This document shows, piece after piece, positions 1-7,609 of a DNA stretch of 27,207 nucleotides. The stretch lies in the NCBI GenBank assembly GCA_023228045.1, contig JALOBY010000019.1:1-27207 (forward strand), given 5' to 3'. Numbering within the stretch: the stretch's first letter is position 1; every line of letters starts with the position of its first letter. The notes below the pieces were generated by a model that was not told the origin of the DNA, made no database searches, and saw only the letters and a list, made by a program, of their open reading frames with translations. The translations under genes and the position numbers were made by a program. The DNA comes from Endomicrobiales bacterium. Its GTDB lineage: Bacteria > Elusimicrobiota > Endomicrobiia > Endomicrobiales > JALOBY01.

Positions 1-64
1 CATCGTGGTCTTTCTGAAAATCATAAAATTAGTTACTTAAAATGGTTTTGCTACTTCAAAACTA

Positions 65-1123
65 TCAAAAATAGCAACACTTTTTGAGTATTATGCCCAA
101 AATGACAGCAGCAAATGTTGATTCTCTAAAATCTCTTTCTGCTCGCTTACGAGCATTTTTCGCAACGCGATTAGCCTCAGCAGGGTTATTTTTAAGGCGC
201 AGAATAAGATTATGTAACTGAGATACATTCCCTGGCTCATAAAAAAACACATCAACACCATCTTCTGCATAATCAGATGTACCAGGAGCTCGAGATACAA
301 TTACAGTTTTCCCCATCGCCATTGCTTGCACAAGAACCGTCTGACCCGTGTGGTACGCAGTTGCCATTAGCGGTATTACAACAATACGCGCCCCTGCCAT
401 AAGCTTTACAAACTCATGATGTTCAATTTCTTCCAGATATGTAACATTTGGATTTGCAGTAATCTCAGACGCAATTGACTTGTACTGCGAAACACCACCA
501 ACAACAATGAGTTTCTCGTCCGTATTATTTATGGCCGAAAATAATGTTTGAAAATCTCTCCCGTATCGTCCAGCAGAAAATAAATAATCACCGTGTGAAG
601 TTGTGACATCAAAATAACCATCACCTGCGGGAAGATAAATTAATATACTTTTCACTTTTTGATTTGTTATTTCACGCCAAAAATTCACACTAGATTGTGA
701 TAGGCATAATACTGAACTAAAAGATCCAGCTAGCCAACGGATACCACAGCGAACAAAAATATTCATGTCGTAATACATCTTAGTTGAACCAACATCTAGC
801 ACAACGAACCTTGCAGGCATTATCATGTTTCCTGTCAACTTTCGTATAAGCGCAAGAAGCATCGCATATGTTAAATTCATTACAACAATTGCAGAATATT
901 TTTTGAGCCAGCGCCTATGTGCCAACAACACCCTGACCGGAGAAAAAATTTTGAACACATACGGATACGGGTATGGATACGGTTCTGATATTACACAAGA
1001 ATCAATATCAAAACGCTCATTTAAAAAACGCTCAAACGAATAATTAGACGCATTATTTTTTTCCGTCTTTCCATGGATAATCAAGATGCGAGGTTTATTC
1101 ATAAGCGGTAGATCTGCGATCAT
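65..1123 (-). CDS. glycosyltransferase, GT-B fold, family 4-like
   Basis: 352 residues. The C-terminal half (about residues 175-330) reads like the nucleotide-sugar-binding domain of GT-B glycosyltransferases: a 'LFSAGRYGRDFQTLFSA' entry strand, 'LIVVGG', then 'VVIPL', 'GQTVLVQAMAMGKTVIVS' and 'DYAEDGVDVFFYEPGN', the usual donor-site order. The N-terminal half is diverged and contains a (Pro-Tyr)4 run at residues 48-55 encoded by a tandem hexamer. No signal peptide is seen. It is the last gene of the surface-glycan cluster, 43 nt after the flippase-like gene, so a role in assembling a surface polysaccharide is likely; donor and acceptor cannot be read. Start: ATG at 1123; a second in-frame ATG at 1102 (MNKPRILIIHGK) looks equally good as the start of the first beta strand, and neither has a strong ribosome-binding site. 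Confidence 0.8.
   Translation of the reverse strand: MIADLPLMNKPRILIIHGKTEKNNASNYSFERFLNERFDIDSCVISEPYPYPYPYVFKIFSPVRVLLAHRRWLKKYSAIVVMNLTYAMLLALIRKLTGNMIMPARFVVLDVGSTKMYYDMNIFVRCGIRWLAGSFSSVLCLSQSSVNFWREITNQKVKSILIYLPAGDGYFDVTTSHGDYLFSAGRYGRDFQTLFSAINNTDEKLIVVGGVSQYKSIASEITANPNVTYLEEIEHHEFVKLMAGARIVVIPLMATAYHTGQTVLVQAMAMGKTVIVSRAPGTSDYAEDGVDVFFYEPGNVSQLHNLILRLKNNPAEANRVAKNARKRAERDFRESTFAAVILGIILKKCCYF
959..982. repeat. tandem hexamer (ATACGG)x4 coding Pro-Tyr repeats
   Basis: Four 6-bp units: ATACGG, ATACGG, GTATGG, ATACGG. On the minus strand they encode (Pro-Tyr)4 in the N-terminal domain of the glycosyltransferase. A 6-bp unit changes length in frame, so slippage would add or remove Pro-Tyr pairs without breaking the gene. 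The third unit carries substitutions, which should lower slippage. Confidence 0.85.
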
Positions 1124-1166
1124 TTCCAGTAATAGTTAGATGAAGCAACAGTTAAAATACACTTTC

Positions 1167-2144
1167 TTATAAACTTCCCTCTCGTTCATTACCTTCGTTC
1201 AATATTTTCTTACCAAAAACAAAACCCATAAGACCGTTGCTAACAACAAAATATAAACCAAACATAAAACTAATGATAAACCCCGCAAAATGATTTGTAA
1301 ATGAAATAGCTATGGCAAGCGATTTTTCAATACCAAACAATGAAAGTGTACCAACCGCACCCAATTCCCAAATACCAAAAGAACCTGGCGTTGATGGTAA
1401 AATGCTTACCAACATTGGAACAACCAAGTAAAGAAATATTTTTGAAACTGACAACTTTATACCAAAAGCCAACAATATTAGATACGACTGTGCAAAAGCA
1501 AGTATCCACATACAAATACTATAAAAGATTGTGATATATAACACATTTAGTTTGCCAAACATCTTTAGCCCATCATTCAACAAATGTGTCTTTTTATAAA
1601 GCCAACCTTCTTTCCCTGAGAGAAACCCTGCTATTCTTCTGTGAAAGAACACATATAAACCCAAAACAACTAAACTGAAAATAAATAAAATTAAAGCAAG
1701 TTCAAACATATTCTTTGAAACTACAAAGAAAAATGAAGCAACAATAAAAATCACAAGTAACGAAATAAAATCAACAACTTGGTAAGCAATTACCGATGAT
1801 AATACTATCGCTTTACTGACCTTTTCTTTTTTCCCAAGATAAACAACTTGAAATACATCTCCAGCACGAAATGGAAGAATATTTGAAAAAAACTGTGCTA
1901 TGTAAAAAACAGAAAGAAGCGACCTAAATTTAATTTCTTTTACATCTGCAAGCATAAATCTCCACCGAAAAACCTTAACCAATGTAGTTAAAACCAAAAA
2001 CAGACAAGCAAGAGAAAAAAAGAAAAAATTTACTTTAGCAAACGATTCTGCAATTTTTGAAAAATTCGCACCAAGAGAAAGATAGTATACAGCAACGACC
2101 AATATTATTACGCCTAAAATAATTTTTATTGTTTGTTTAATCAT
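1167..2144 (-). CDS. flippase-like integral membrane protein (LPG synthase TM region / UPF0104 family)
   Basis: 325 residues, almost entirely hydrophobic helices (about eight candidate segments). It has the signature segments of the lysylphosphatidylglycerol-synthase transmembrane family (PF03706): 'NILPFRAGDVFQVVYLGKK' in the first third and 'LPSTPGSFGIWELGAVG' in the last third. Members lacking the catalytic domain, as here, are commonly found with glycosyltransferases and are thought to move lipids or lipid-linked sugars across the inner membrane; the substrate is unknown. The ATG overlaps the stop codon of the degraded Alg13 fragment just upstream (ATGA), so it was once the next gene after an intact Alg13. 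The 5' end of this gene is repeated as a decayed copy at 3300-3418. No clear Shine-Dalgarno precedes the start. Confidence 0.85.
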   Translation of the reverse strand: MIKQTIKIILGVIILVVAVYYLSLGANFSKIAESFAKVNFFFFSLACLFLVLTTLVKVFRWRFMLADVKEIKFRSLLSVFYIAQFFSNILPFRAGDVFQVVYLGKKEKVSKAIVLSSVIAYQVVDFISLLVIFIVASFFFVVSKNMFELALILFIFSLVVLGLYVFFHRRIAGFLSGKEGWLYKKTHLLNDGLKMFGKLNVLYITIFYSICMWILAFAQSYLILLAFGIKLSVSKIFLYLVVPMLVSILPSTPGSFGIWELGAVGTLSLFGIEKSLAIAISFTNHFAGFIISFMFGLYFVVSNGLMGFVFGKKILNEGNEREGSL

Positions 2145-2270
2145 AATGTGTATAGTAATTTTTTATTTTCATTTACAATATTGTTTTTACCACCATTTAT
2201 ATCCATGGTTGCAAAAAGAAGCTGAGATTTAGAAAGCAACATAGAAACTGTTTCATCAAGATTATTTATT
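2141..2270 (-). pseudogene. C-terminal remnant of an Alg13-like glycosyltransferase
   Basis: Reading the minus strand from 2270 gives about 42 residues that align to the C-terminus of the intact Alg13-like protein (3415-3909). Shared stretches include 'INNL', 'TVSM', 'DIN', 'GKNNIVNE' and 'KKLL', ending with a TGA at 2141-2143 that overlaps the flippase start as ATGA. There is no start codon or N-terminal domain: the fragment is fused directly to the 3' end of methyltransferase B, with the rest of Alg13 and all of Alg14 missing. It is the trace of a deletion in a duplicated block. Confidence 0.85.
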
Positions 2271-2271
2271 A

Positions 2272-3009
2272 TCATAACTTTTTTGCATATATACCAACAA
2301 TTGATGATAATGACCTGAAAATTGAAAAAAATCTGTCTACTATGTCAACAAACAAGTATATTGGCAGTGGCAAGTCCTTTGGAGTTGTAGAATAAAAAGC
2401 AAATTTTTTATTTATACAAAAATTATTCATTTTCAATAAATCACACAACGCTTTGAGTGTAAAAAATCTTATATGCTCGGTATTGTTTCCTGAATTTAAC
2501 AAAAAAGGTTTCCCAGCCCCATTGTTTTTGAAACTAACAGAACAGGAAAACGGATTATATCCAAAAAGTAAAAATATACGAGCATGCCATGCCGCTAAGT
2601 TTGGGGTAAGAATAAGAACACTCCCTTCGGGTTTTAATGCCCAATATATGAACTCAACTATACGATCTGGGTCAAAAACATGTTCAATGACATCACCGCA
2701 AAAAATGAAATCAAAACTACTACTTTTAAATGGAAATTTATCTTTATCCATATCTGCGCAAACAGCATCAATACCACGAGCTTTGGCTTTCTCAACTGCT
2801 TCCTTAGAAATATCAATACCATAAATATTTTTCGCACCTATTTTTTTAGCAATAACTTCCGTTAGACATCCATCACTACAACCAACATCCAAAAAACTAT
2901 CAAACTTCTTACCATCAAAAAATTTTAATATTTTTATAATTTTATGGTCACCTAATGGTCTATTACTGTATTTAGTAAACAACTCATTATATATTCCACT
3001 CTTTTCCAT
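2272..3009 (-). CDS. SAM-dependent methyltransferase, copy B
   Basis: 245 residues, class I methyltransferase. Motif I is 'FLDVGCSDGCL' (about residues 40-50), the acidic end of strand 2 is 'YGIDIS', and post-motif residues are 'FDFIFCGDVIEHVFD', followed by 'LKPEGSVLILTPN'. This matches the Methyltransf_11/23 type common in glycan clusters, acting on small molecules or sugars. It is a close paralogue of copy A (4435-5181) along its whole length. One difference is Ser in place of the second Gly of motif I (GCSDG versus GCGDG), a change tolerated in other methyltransferases. The start is ATG 3009 with AGGAG 8 nt upstream, so translation looks intact even though the genes around this copy are decayed. 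Confidence 0.87.
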   Translation of the reverse strand: MEKSGIYNELFTKYSNRPLGDHKIIKILKFFDGKKFDSFLDVGCSDGCLTEVIAKKIGAKNIYGIDISKEAVEKAKARGIDAVCADMDKDKFPFKSSSFDFIFCGDVIEHVFDPDRIVEFIYWALKPEGSVLILTPNLAAWHARIFLLFGYNPFSCSVSFKNNGAGKPFLLNSGNNTEHIRFFTLKALCDLLKMNNFCINKKFAFYSTTPKDLPLPIYLFVDIVDRFFSIFRSLSSIVGIYAKKL

Positions 3010-3020
3010 TTTATCATCTC

Positions 3021-3195
3021 CTACTGTTTTTTAATAAAAGCAAAAACACCACAGAAACGACCAACTACCCAAAACATTCATCTAAAAAATTGTATCAAAA
3101 TGGAGCACAAAGCAATTTTCTATCTTTACTTAAATAAAAATTAAAATTTGCAACTGAAAAAGCAATCAACGACATAAAAGTAAAAACCAAATATT
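3021..3195 (-). pseudogene. C-terminal remnant of the family 2 glycosyltransferase
   Basis: The minus strand here reproduces the last ~55 residues of the glycosyltransferase at 5184-6167. One frame gives 'MSLIAFSVANFNFYLSKDR' against 'MILIGFSCANFNYYLRIDK' in the intact gene. After a 1-nt frameshift it gives 'CSILIQFFR', an in-frame TGA in place of a Gly codon, then 'MFWVVG' and 'GVFAFIKK', ending at TAG 3021-3023. Frameshift plus stop and the missing catalytic domain make it a pseudogene. It sits immediately before methyltransferase B exactly as the intact gene sits before methyltransferase A, which shows that the block was duplicated. Confidence 0.85.
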
Positions 3196-3300
3196 TCTCA
3201 ATTTAACAGAACCAATAATACTATTAATATCGGTATTTTTTGATAGCAAGTAAACTGCTAAACTAAACAATATTATACTTATTAAAGCATGTAACCATTT
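3166..3300 (-). pseudogene. orphan membrane-protein N-terminal fragment at the duplication junction
   Basis: An open stretch on the minus strand from about 3300 to a TGA at 3166 encodes a hydrophobic peptide beginning 'KWLHALISIILFSLAVYLL' and continuing 'SKNTDINSIIGSV'. It has no in-frame ATG; a possible start (ATGAAATTTGTTAGG, near 3328) lies in another frame, so a frameshift would be needed. The pattern (one transmembrane helix, a short polar linker, then a second helix) resembles the N-terminus of flippase-like UPF0104 proteins but is not the same sequence as the gene at 1167-2144. Its 3' part overlaps the glycosyltransferase remnant. I infer a relic at a recombination junction; the family assignment is tentative. 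Confidence 0.4.
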
Positions 3301-3418
3301 ATTTTTTATTATCCCTAACAAATTTCATTATTTTTAAAAAACACGCTTGACTAAAGACAATAAACAACAGCAATAAATATCATTGTATTTAAAATAATTC
3401 TTATTATTGTTTTGTCAT
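3300..3418 (-). pseudogene. 5' remnant of the flippase-like gene
   Basis: Directly after the intact Alg13-like gene, starting with an ATG that overlaps its stop as ATGA, the sequence aligns to the first ~120 nt of the flippase gene (start 2144). The decayed reading is 'MTKQ', then after a frameshift 'IIRIILNTMIFIAVVYCL', against 'MIKQTIKIILGVIILVVAVYYL' in the intact gene; both in-frame stops and frameshifts are present. Similarity fades near 3300. This is the truncated partner of the intact gene in the neighbouring repeat unit, and it fixes the ancestral order Alg14 - Alg13 - flippase. Confidence 0.75.
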
Positions 3419-3909
3419 AATGTGTTTAACAACTTTTTAATCTCATTTACAATATTGTTTTTGCCGCTATTAATATCTATTGGTGTAGAAAGAAGGTGGG
3501 ATTGAGAAAGCATCATAGAAACTGTTCCAGCAAGGTTATTTATATCCCACACAACTGCAATGTTTGGCCTATTTTCACTCTCAATAATTTTACAAATCTC
3601 ACTTTGATGATCATTGAAATGTTCCTTGAATTTTGCAAACCGAGGAACAATAACTGTTTTTTTTGAATATTTTTTCGCAAGAATGAGTGTTCCAATACCC
3701 GCATGGCAAATAAGTAGTTGGCAATTTCTTATGAGATTTTCGGATTCATTATATGCTACATATTTTGAATATTTACAATTTAGTGGTTTGTAATTAGAAC
3801 AACCAGTTTGAACATAGAAATCTAATCCTGTAATTTCTGCAATTAAATCGATACTTTTTATGAGCCTATCAAATCCTTGCACCATACTACCAACTGTTAC
3901 AAATATCAT
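3415..3909 (-). CDS. Alg13/PssE-like glycosyltransferase catalytic subunit
   Basis: 164 residues from the ATG at 3909. It starts 'MIFVTVGSMVQGFDRL', the first strand of the C-terminal half of a GT-B (family 28-like) enzyme, and carries 'LLICHAGIGTLILAKKYSKKTVIVPR' (about residues 86-110), the UDP-sugar-binding loop, then 'EHFNDHQSEIC'. In bacteria such proteins (PssE, CpsG) pair with an Alg14-like membrane partner to add a sugar to a lipid-linked intermediate at the inner membrane. The partner is the adjacent gene, overlapping as ATGA, with GGTGG 7 nt before the start. A longer frame runs to 3966 but would overlap the partner by about 60 nt and has no family similarity there. Length fits PssE/Alg13. 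Sugar specificity cannot be read. Confidence 0.85.
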   Translation of the reverse strand: MIFVTVGSMVQGFDRLIKSIDLIAEITGLDFYVQTGCSNYKPLNCKYSKYVAYNESENLIRNCQLLICHAGIGTLILAKKYSKKTVIVPRFAKFKEHFNDHQSEICKIIESENRPNIAVVWDINNLAGTVSMMLSQSHLLSTPIDINSGKNNIVNEIKKLLNTL

Positions 3910-4443
3910 AGCAACCCACCAACATATTTTGCCTTTTTGCCATACTTTCCAAGCAATGTTTTCCATTGTACAATAAACAAGTCAGCAATCGGATAAACCA
4001 ATTTACCAGTTCCTGATGGATTAAACACTTGAGCACTACATTCAACATATATTAATTGCGAGTGATAGAATAATTTACATAAAAGGAAAAATGGAATTGC
4101 GATTTCTGCCCCTGTTGAAAAAACAACTGCAGGTCGAGTGCGAAAAATTATTTTTATAGTGTTTAGCAAGAATATTCCCATATTAAATACTCCGCCAAGT
4201 GGGTTAGGGACTAAATAAACTTTATTGAAACATTCTGATTCTAAAACATAGTCATCCCTATAAGTTACAAGTGTTTTATCGAACCCATTGAAGACATCAA
4301 CTAATTCAATTAACTCCGTGAAATGCCCACCTCTGGCACAAACCATCAATACATTCTTACTCATACGATTGCGACTCCCGGAACCTATTATGACAAATTA
4401 TCAATTAAACATCTTAAACATGAATTTTAAAAGGTTATTTATA
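3532..4443. repeat. 13-bp direct repeat pair AAGGTTATTTATA (3532-3544 and 4431-4443)
   Basis: The same 13 bases occur inside the Alg13-like gene and at the 3' end of methyltransferase A, 899 bp apart. In the second block the corresponding joint (about 2258-2271, AAGATTATTTATTA, slightly mutated) is where methyltransferase B runs straight into the Alg13 remnant. The pair therefore marks the endpoints of the deletion that removed Alg14 and most of Alg13 from that copy. The span given covers both arms and the DNA between them. Confidence 0.75.
3906..4364 (-). CDS. Alg14/PssD-like glycosyltransferase membrane-anchoring subunit
   Basis: 152 residues. The N-terminus 'VLMVCARGGHFTEL' is the Gly-rich first loop of the Alg14 family. 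'FSTGAEIAIPFFLLCKLF' and 'LIYVECSAQVFNPSGTGKLVYPIADLFIVQW' (about residues 83-135) match the conserved core, with a hydrophobic segment near residues 65-80. Alg14-type proteins supply the acceptor-binding half and recruit the Alg13-type half to the membrane. The ATGA overlap with the Alg13-like gene suggests equimolar, coupled translation of the two halves. The start at 4364 is preceded by GGGAG about 10 nt upstream. Confidence 0.85.
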   Translation of the reverse strand: MSKNVLMVCARGGHFTELIELVDVFNGFDKTLVTYRDDYVLESECFNKVYLVPNPLGGVFNMGIFLLNTIKIIFRTRPAVVFSTGAEIAIPFFLLCKLFYHSQLIYVECSAQVFNPSGTGKLVYPIADLFIVQWKTLLGKYGKKAKYVGGLL

Positions 4444-5181
4444 ATCACATTTTTTTGCATATATACCAATAATTGATGAGAATGATTTGAAAATAGAAAA
4501 CAATCTATCTGCCATATCTACAAACAAATATATCGGTAATGGCAAGCTTTTTGGAGTTGGAGAATAGAAAGCAAATTTTTTATTTACAATAAAATTATTT
4601 ATTTTAAATAAATCACATAACGCTTTGAGTGTAAAGAATCTTATATGTTCAGTACTATTTCCAGAACTTAACAAAAAAGGTTTCCCAGCCCCATGGTTTT
4701 TGAAACTAACAGAACAGGTAAACGGATTATACCCAAAAAGCAAAAATATACGAGCATGCCAAGCAGCTAAATTGGGTGTAACAATAAGAACTCGTCCTCC
4801 AGGTTTCAATGCCCAATGTACGAACTCAACAAGACGATCGGCGTCAAAAACATGCTCAATAACATCACCACAAAAAATAAAATCAAAACTATTGCCTTTA
4901 AATGGAAAATCATCTTTATCTATATCTGCAGTAACAGCATTAATACCACGAGCCTTTGCCGTCATAACTGCTTCTTTTGAAATATCAATTCCACAAACAT
5001 TTTTAGCACATATTTTTTTTGCGATCACCTCTGTTAGACAACCATCTCCACAACCAATATCCAAAAAACTATCAAATCTCTTATCATCTAAAAATTTTAA
5101 TATTTTTATGATCTTGTGCTCATCTAGTGATCTGTTGCTGTATTTGGTATATAATTCATCATAAATTTTATTCTTATCCAT
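4435..5181 (-). CDS. SAM-dependent methyltransferase, copy A
   Basis: 248 residues from ATG 5181. Class I motif I 'DIGCGDG' at about residues 41-47, then 'GIDIS', 'FDFIFCGDVIEHVFD' and 'LKPGGRVLIVTPN'. The C-terminal third ('AWHARIFLLFGYNPF', 'EHIRFFTLKALCDLF') is shared with copy B and is presumably the acceptor-binding part. The substrate is unknown; by context it is a sugar or lipid-linked glycan. A GTG at 5187 extends the frame by two codons, but ATG 5181 has AGAAGGTGA just upstream and lines up with the start of copy B. It follows the family 2 glycosyltransferase with 2 nt between stop and start. Confidence 0.88.
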   Translation of the reverse strand: MDKNKIYDELYTKYSNRSLDEHKIIKILKFLDDKRFDSFLDIGCGDGCLTEVIAKKICAKNVCGIDISKEAVMTAKARGINAVTADIDKDDFPFKGNSFDFIFCGDVIEHVFDADRLVEFVHWALKPGGRVLIVTPNLAAWHARIFLLFGYNPFTCSVSFKNHGAGKPFLLSSGNSTEHIRFFTLKALCDLFKINNFIVNKKFAFYSPTPKSLPLPIYLFVDMADRLFSIFKSFSSIIGIYAKKCDYK

Positions 5182-5183
5182 TT

Positions 5184-6167
5184 TCACCTTCTATTGTTTT
5201 TTAGAAAAGCAAAAACACCATAGAAACAACCAACCATCCAGAACATTCCTCTTAAGAATTGTACCAATATGGAGAACAAAGCGACTCTTTTATCTATCCT
5301 TAAATAATAATTAAAATTTGCGCATGAGAACCCAATTAATATCATGGAAATAATTAAAAAATATATAAAACCAAATCTGATGAAAAAAATTAGCGGGAAC
5401 ATTAAAATAAATATAGCAGATGAGGCAATCTGAAACTTTATATACCACGGAGTATACACATCGCCCTTTGTTTTAGTTGGATGATTTCTATACAACTTTA
5501 CCCGATCAAATGCTCGCCAGAATTGATTTAGCAGGTATTTTTTTAAGTTTTCAGGATGATAGTGACCAACAATTGCCAAAGGCACAAAAACAATTTTATA
5601 CTTATTAGATATTTTATAGGTTAGATCCCAATCTTCACCGCTGGGAAATTTATACCTTTCATCAAAACCATTAAACTCTTGCAAAACATTTTTCTTAATT
5701 GCCAAATTATATGAACCATGCGCATCAATGCAACCTTTCACATTTCTGTATTTTGACTCTATTTCTAAACCAATAAATTTTGCAAGTAAATTATTTTCAT
5801 TTAGTGTTCTATAAGTTCCACCAGCAGCCGCAATATCTAAGTTCTCAAACGGAGCAATAAGTTTTTCTAACCAGTCTTTGTTTGGTTTGCAATCACCATC
5901 TGTAAACACACATATATCCGCATTGGAATTTTTCCAAGCAATGTTTCTTGCAGCAGCTGGTCCAGCATTTTTTTGATAGTAATATTTTATTTGGTTGTTA
6001 CATTTTGCATATTGCTTTATAATCTCTGCGGTTTTATCCGTTGAACCATCATCCACAATTACAATTTCATCAGTTTTAAGCGTTTGTACAAGTAAATTTT
6101 CAATCAATCCGCCAATTGTACTTTTCTCATTATAAACGGCAATATTAACTGCAATTTTAGTACTCAT
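5184..6167 (-). CDS. family 2 glycosyltransferase with C-terminal membrane segments
   Basis: 327 residues, GT-A fold. 'NIAVYNE' (8-14), 'IVDDGSTD' (37-44) and 'FTDGDCKPN' (88-96, the metal-binding DxD) are the nucleotide-sugar-binding motifs. 'GSYNLAIKK', 'FDERYKFPSGEDWDLTYKI' provide the acceptor-side Asp/Glu-Asp. Two or three hydrophobic segments follow at about residues 245-320, anchoring it in the inner membrane. This is the type of enzyme that extends lipid-linked surface glycans. The ATG overlaps the stop of the radical SAM gene by 4 nt (ATGA). A decayed copy of its 3' end lies at 3021-3195. Confidence 0.88.
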   Translation of the reverse strand: MSTKIAVNIAVYNEKSTIGGLIENLLVQTLKTDEIVIVDDGSTDKTAEIIKQYAKCNNQIKYYYQKNAGPAAARNIAWKNSNADICVFTDGDCKPNKDWLEKLIAPFENLDIAAAGGTYRTLNENNLLAKFIGLEIESKYRNVKGCIDAHGSYNLAIKKNVLQEFNGFDERYKFPSGEDWDLTYKISNKYKIVFVPLAIVGHYHPENLKKYLLNQFWRAFDRVKLYRNHPTKTKGDVYTPWYIKFQIASSAIFILMFPLIFFIRFGFIYFLIISMILIGFSCANFNYYLRIDKRVALFSILVQFLRGMFWMVGCFYGVFAFLKNNRR

Positions 6168-7609
6168 CTTTTAACTCTTAACTTTTTTACGAAAAAATAA
6201 TTTAAAAAACTTTTTAACCCGTAAAACTTCCTAATTATGTCATGAAAGCTTCTAACAGTAAATAACATCTTTATTATCTGTACAGGTCTTAAATAAAACT
6301 CTCTAAGACCTTTGTCTATGTAGAAATCAATTTTAGATTTTGACATTTGTGGATATGAGAGCAATGTAACTTGTTCTTTTTTGTCATTTACCCAATCTTC
6401 CCAGTTGGTAGCAGTCAAATATTTTTTTTCTTTTGCCCATTTGTATAACGGTGTTCCTGGATATACGGCAATGCCAGATATTTGAATAGTGTCCAATGGT
6501 AAACTTTTTGCAAAATCTATTGTTGCCTGAGCACTTTGTTCTGTTTCCCCTGGCGCACCTATCATAAAACACCCATGAATAACAAAACCAAGCTTGTGTG
6601 CGTTATAAGCGAATTTATTAGCCATTTCAATAGTTGTTCCCTTTGCAACTGCCTTCAACTGCTCATTAGTTCCAAACTCAAAACCTACCATTAACATTCT
6701 ACAACCTGCTTTTTTCATTAAAGGTAACAAGTCGAGTTGCACATCAACTCTAATATTACAACTCCATTTTATTTTTTTATGAAGGCCTCTGGCCATTATT
6801 TCGTTGCACACATCTATAACATGTTTCGGATTGGCTGTAAAAGTATCTGTTTCAAACATTATCTCCTTAAGATATGGAAATAATGCAATATCATATTCAA
6901 TTTCATCAACTACAGCTTTCGCACTTCTTACCCTAACATTTGAACCATTGATTACATGCCTCTCTCTACAAAATGTGCAAGAGCCATGGCATCCTCTTGC
7001 TGAATACAATGTCAAAAATGGATATAGTTTTCCTGCATCATGGTACCAGTGTGGATCAATGTGTTTCCATGCGGGAAATGGCAAAGTATTTACATCAATT
7101 GGCAAAACAGGAGGGTTATTAACAATATCACTCTCACACCTATAAGAGATACCTTGTACCTCTGAAAACTTTTTGTCTGCCGAAATTTCGCACAAAGCCT
7201 TTTCTGGCTCACCTCTGGCAATTACATCCACACTACAACCCGCAATATCAAATGTATTCTCTGGTTCAGCTGAGACATGAGCCCCTACAAGTACATTAAT
7301 ACAGTTTGGATAACTTTTTTTTATATCAAAGGCATAATTGATATCGTTATATATACTTGGTGTGGTTGTATGAATTACAGCTATATCTGGAGCGAATTTG
7401 ATTACTTCAGATATTACTTCTTCACTTGTCATATTCCTTGCAGCGCCTTCAATAAACTTACACTTATGACCATCTCGCTCTAACATAGCAATCAAAATAA
7501 GCGCCTGTTCAGGATGCCTCTGTACTCGCCCCCTTGATTTAGCGGCCCAGCGGGCTGAACGAACAAAATCATCACCATAAGGTGGATTTACATAAACTAT
7601 TTTTTTCAT
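6164..7609 (-). CDS. B12-binding domain radical SAM enzyme
   Basis: 481 residues. The N-terminal ~150 residues are a cobalamin-binding-like domain ('IVYVNPPYGD', 'PEQALILIAMLERDGH', 'VLVGAHVSAEPENTF', 'DVIARGEPEKAL'). The radical SAM core follows, with the 4Fe-4S cysteines C207, C211 and C214 (CHGSCTFC, CX3CX2C), then 'MVGFEFG' and 'IHGCFMIGAPGET'. This is the BchE/HpnR-like architecture, often used for methylation or rearrangement at unactivated carbons. Many members are B12-dependent; the pattern does not prove cobalamin use here. Its place inside a glycan/lipid-carrier cluster (ATGA overlaps on both sides) suggests a sugar or lipid-carrier modification, but the reaction cannot be read from sequence. 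Confidence 0.88.
   Translation of the reverse strand: MKKIVYVNPPYGDDFVRSARWAAKSRGRVQRHPEQALILIAMLERDGHKCKFIEGAARNMTSEEVISEVIKFAPDIAVIHTTTPSIYNDINYAFDIKKSYPNCINVLVGAHVSAEPENTFDIAGCSVDVIARGEPEKALCEISADKKFSEVQGISYRCESDIVNNPPVLPIDVNTLPFPAWKHIDPHWYHDAGKLYPFLTLYSARGCHGSCTFCRERHVINGSNVRVRSAKAVVDEIEYDIALFPYLKEIMFETDTFTANPKHVIDVCNEIMARGLHKKIKWSCNIRVDVQLDLLPLMKKAGCRMLMVGFEFGTNEQLKAVAKGTTIEMANKFAYNAHKLGFVIHGCFMIGAPGETEQSAQATIDFAKSLPLDTIQISGIAVYPGTPLYKWAKEKKYLTATNWEDWVNDKKEQVTLLSYPQMSKSKIDFYIDKGLREFYLRPVQIIKMLFTVRSFHDIIRKFYGLKSFLNYFFVKKLRVKR

Noticed and set aside
1..64. Possible start of another minus-strand gene (CAT at 1-3, i.e. ATG)
   Set aside because: Only one codon is inside the window and no ribosome-binding site is visible.
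959..982. CRISPR or other spaced repeat array
   Set aside because: Contiguous 6-bp units with no spacers, inside a gene. No CRISPR-like arrays, tRNA or rRNA genes were seen anywhere in the window.
3910..3966. Longer N-terminus for the Alg13-like protein
   Set aside because: It would overlap Alg14 by about 60 nt; ATG 3909 has a Shine-Dalgarno, an ATGA overlap and begins the conserved first strand.
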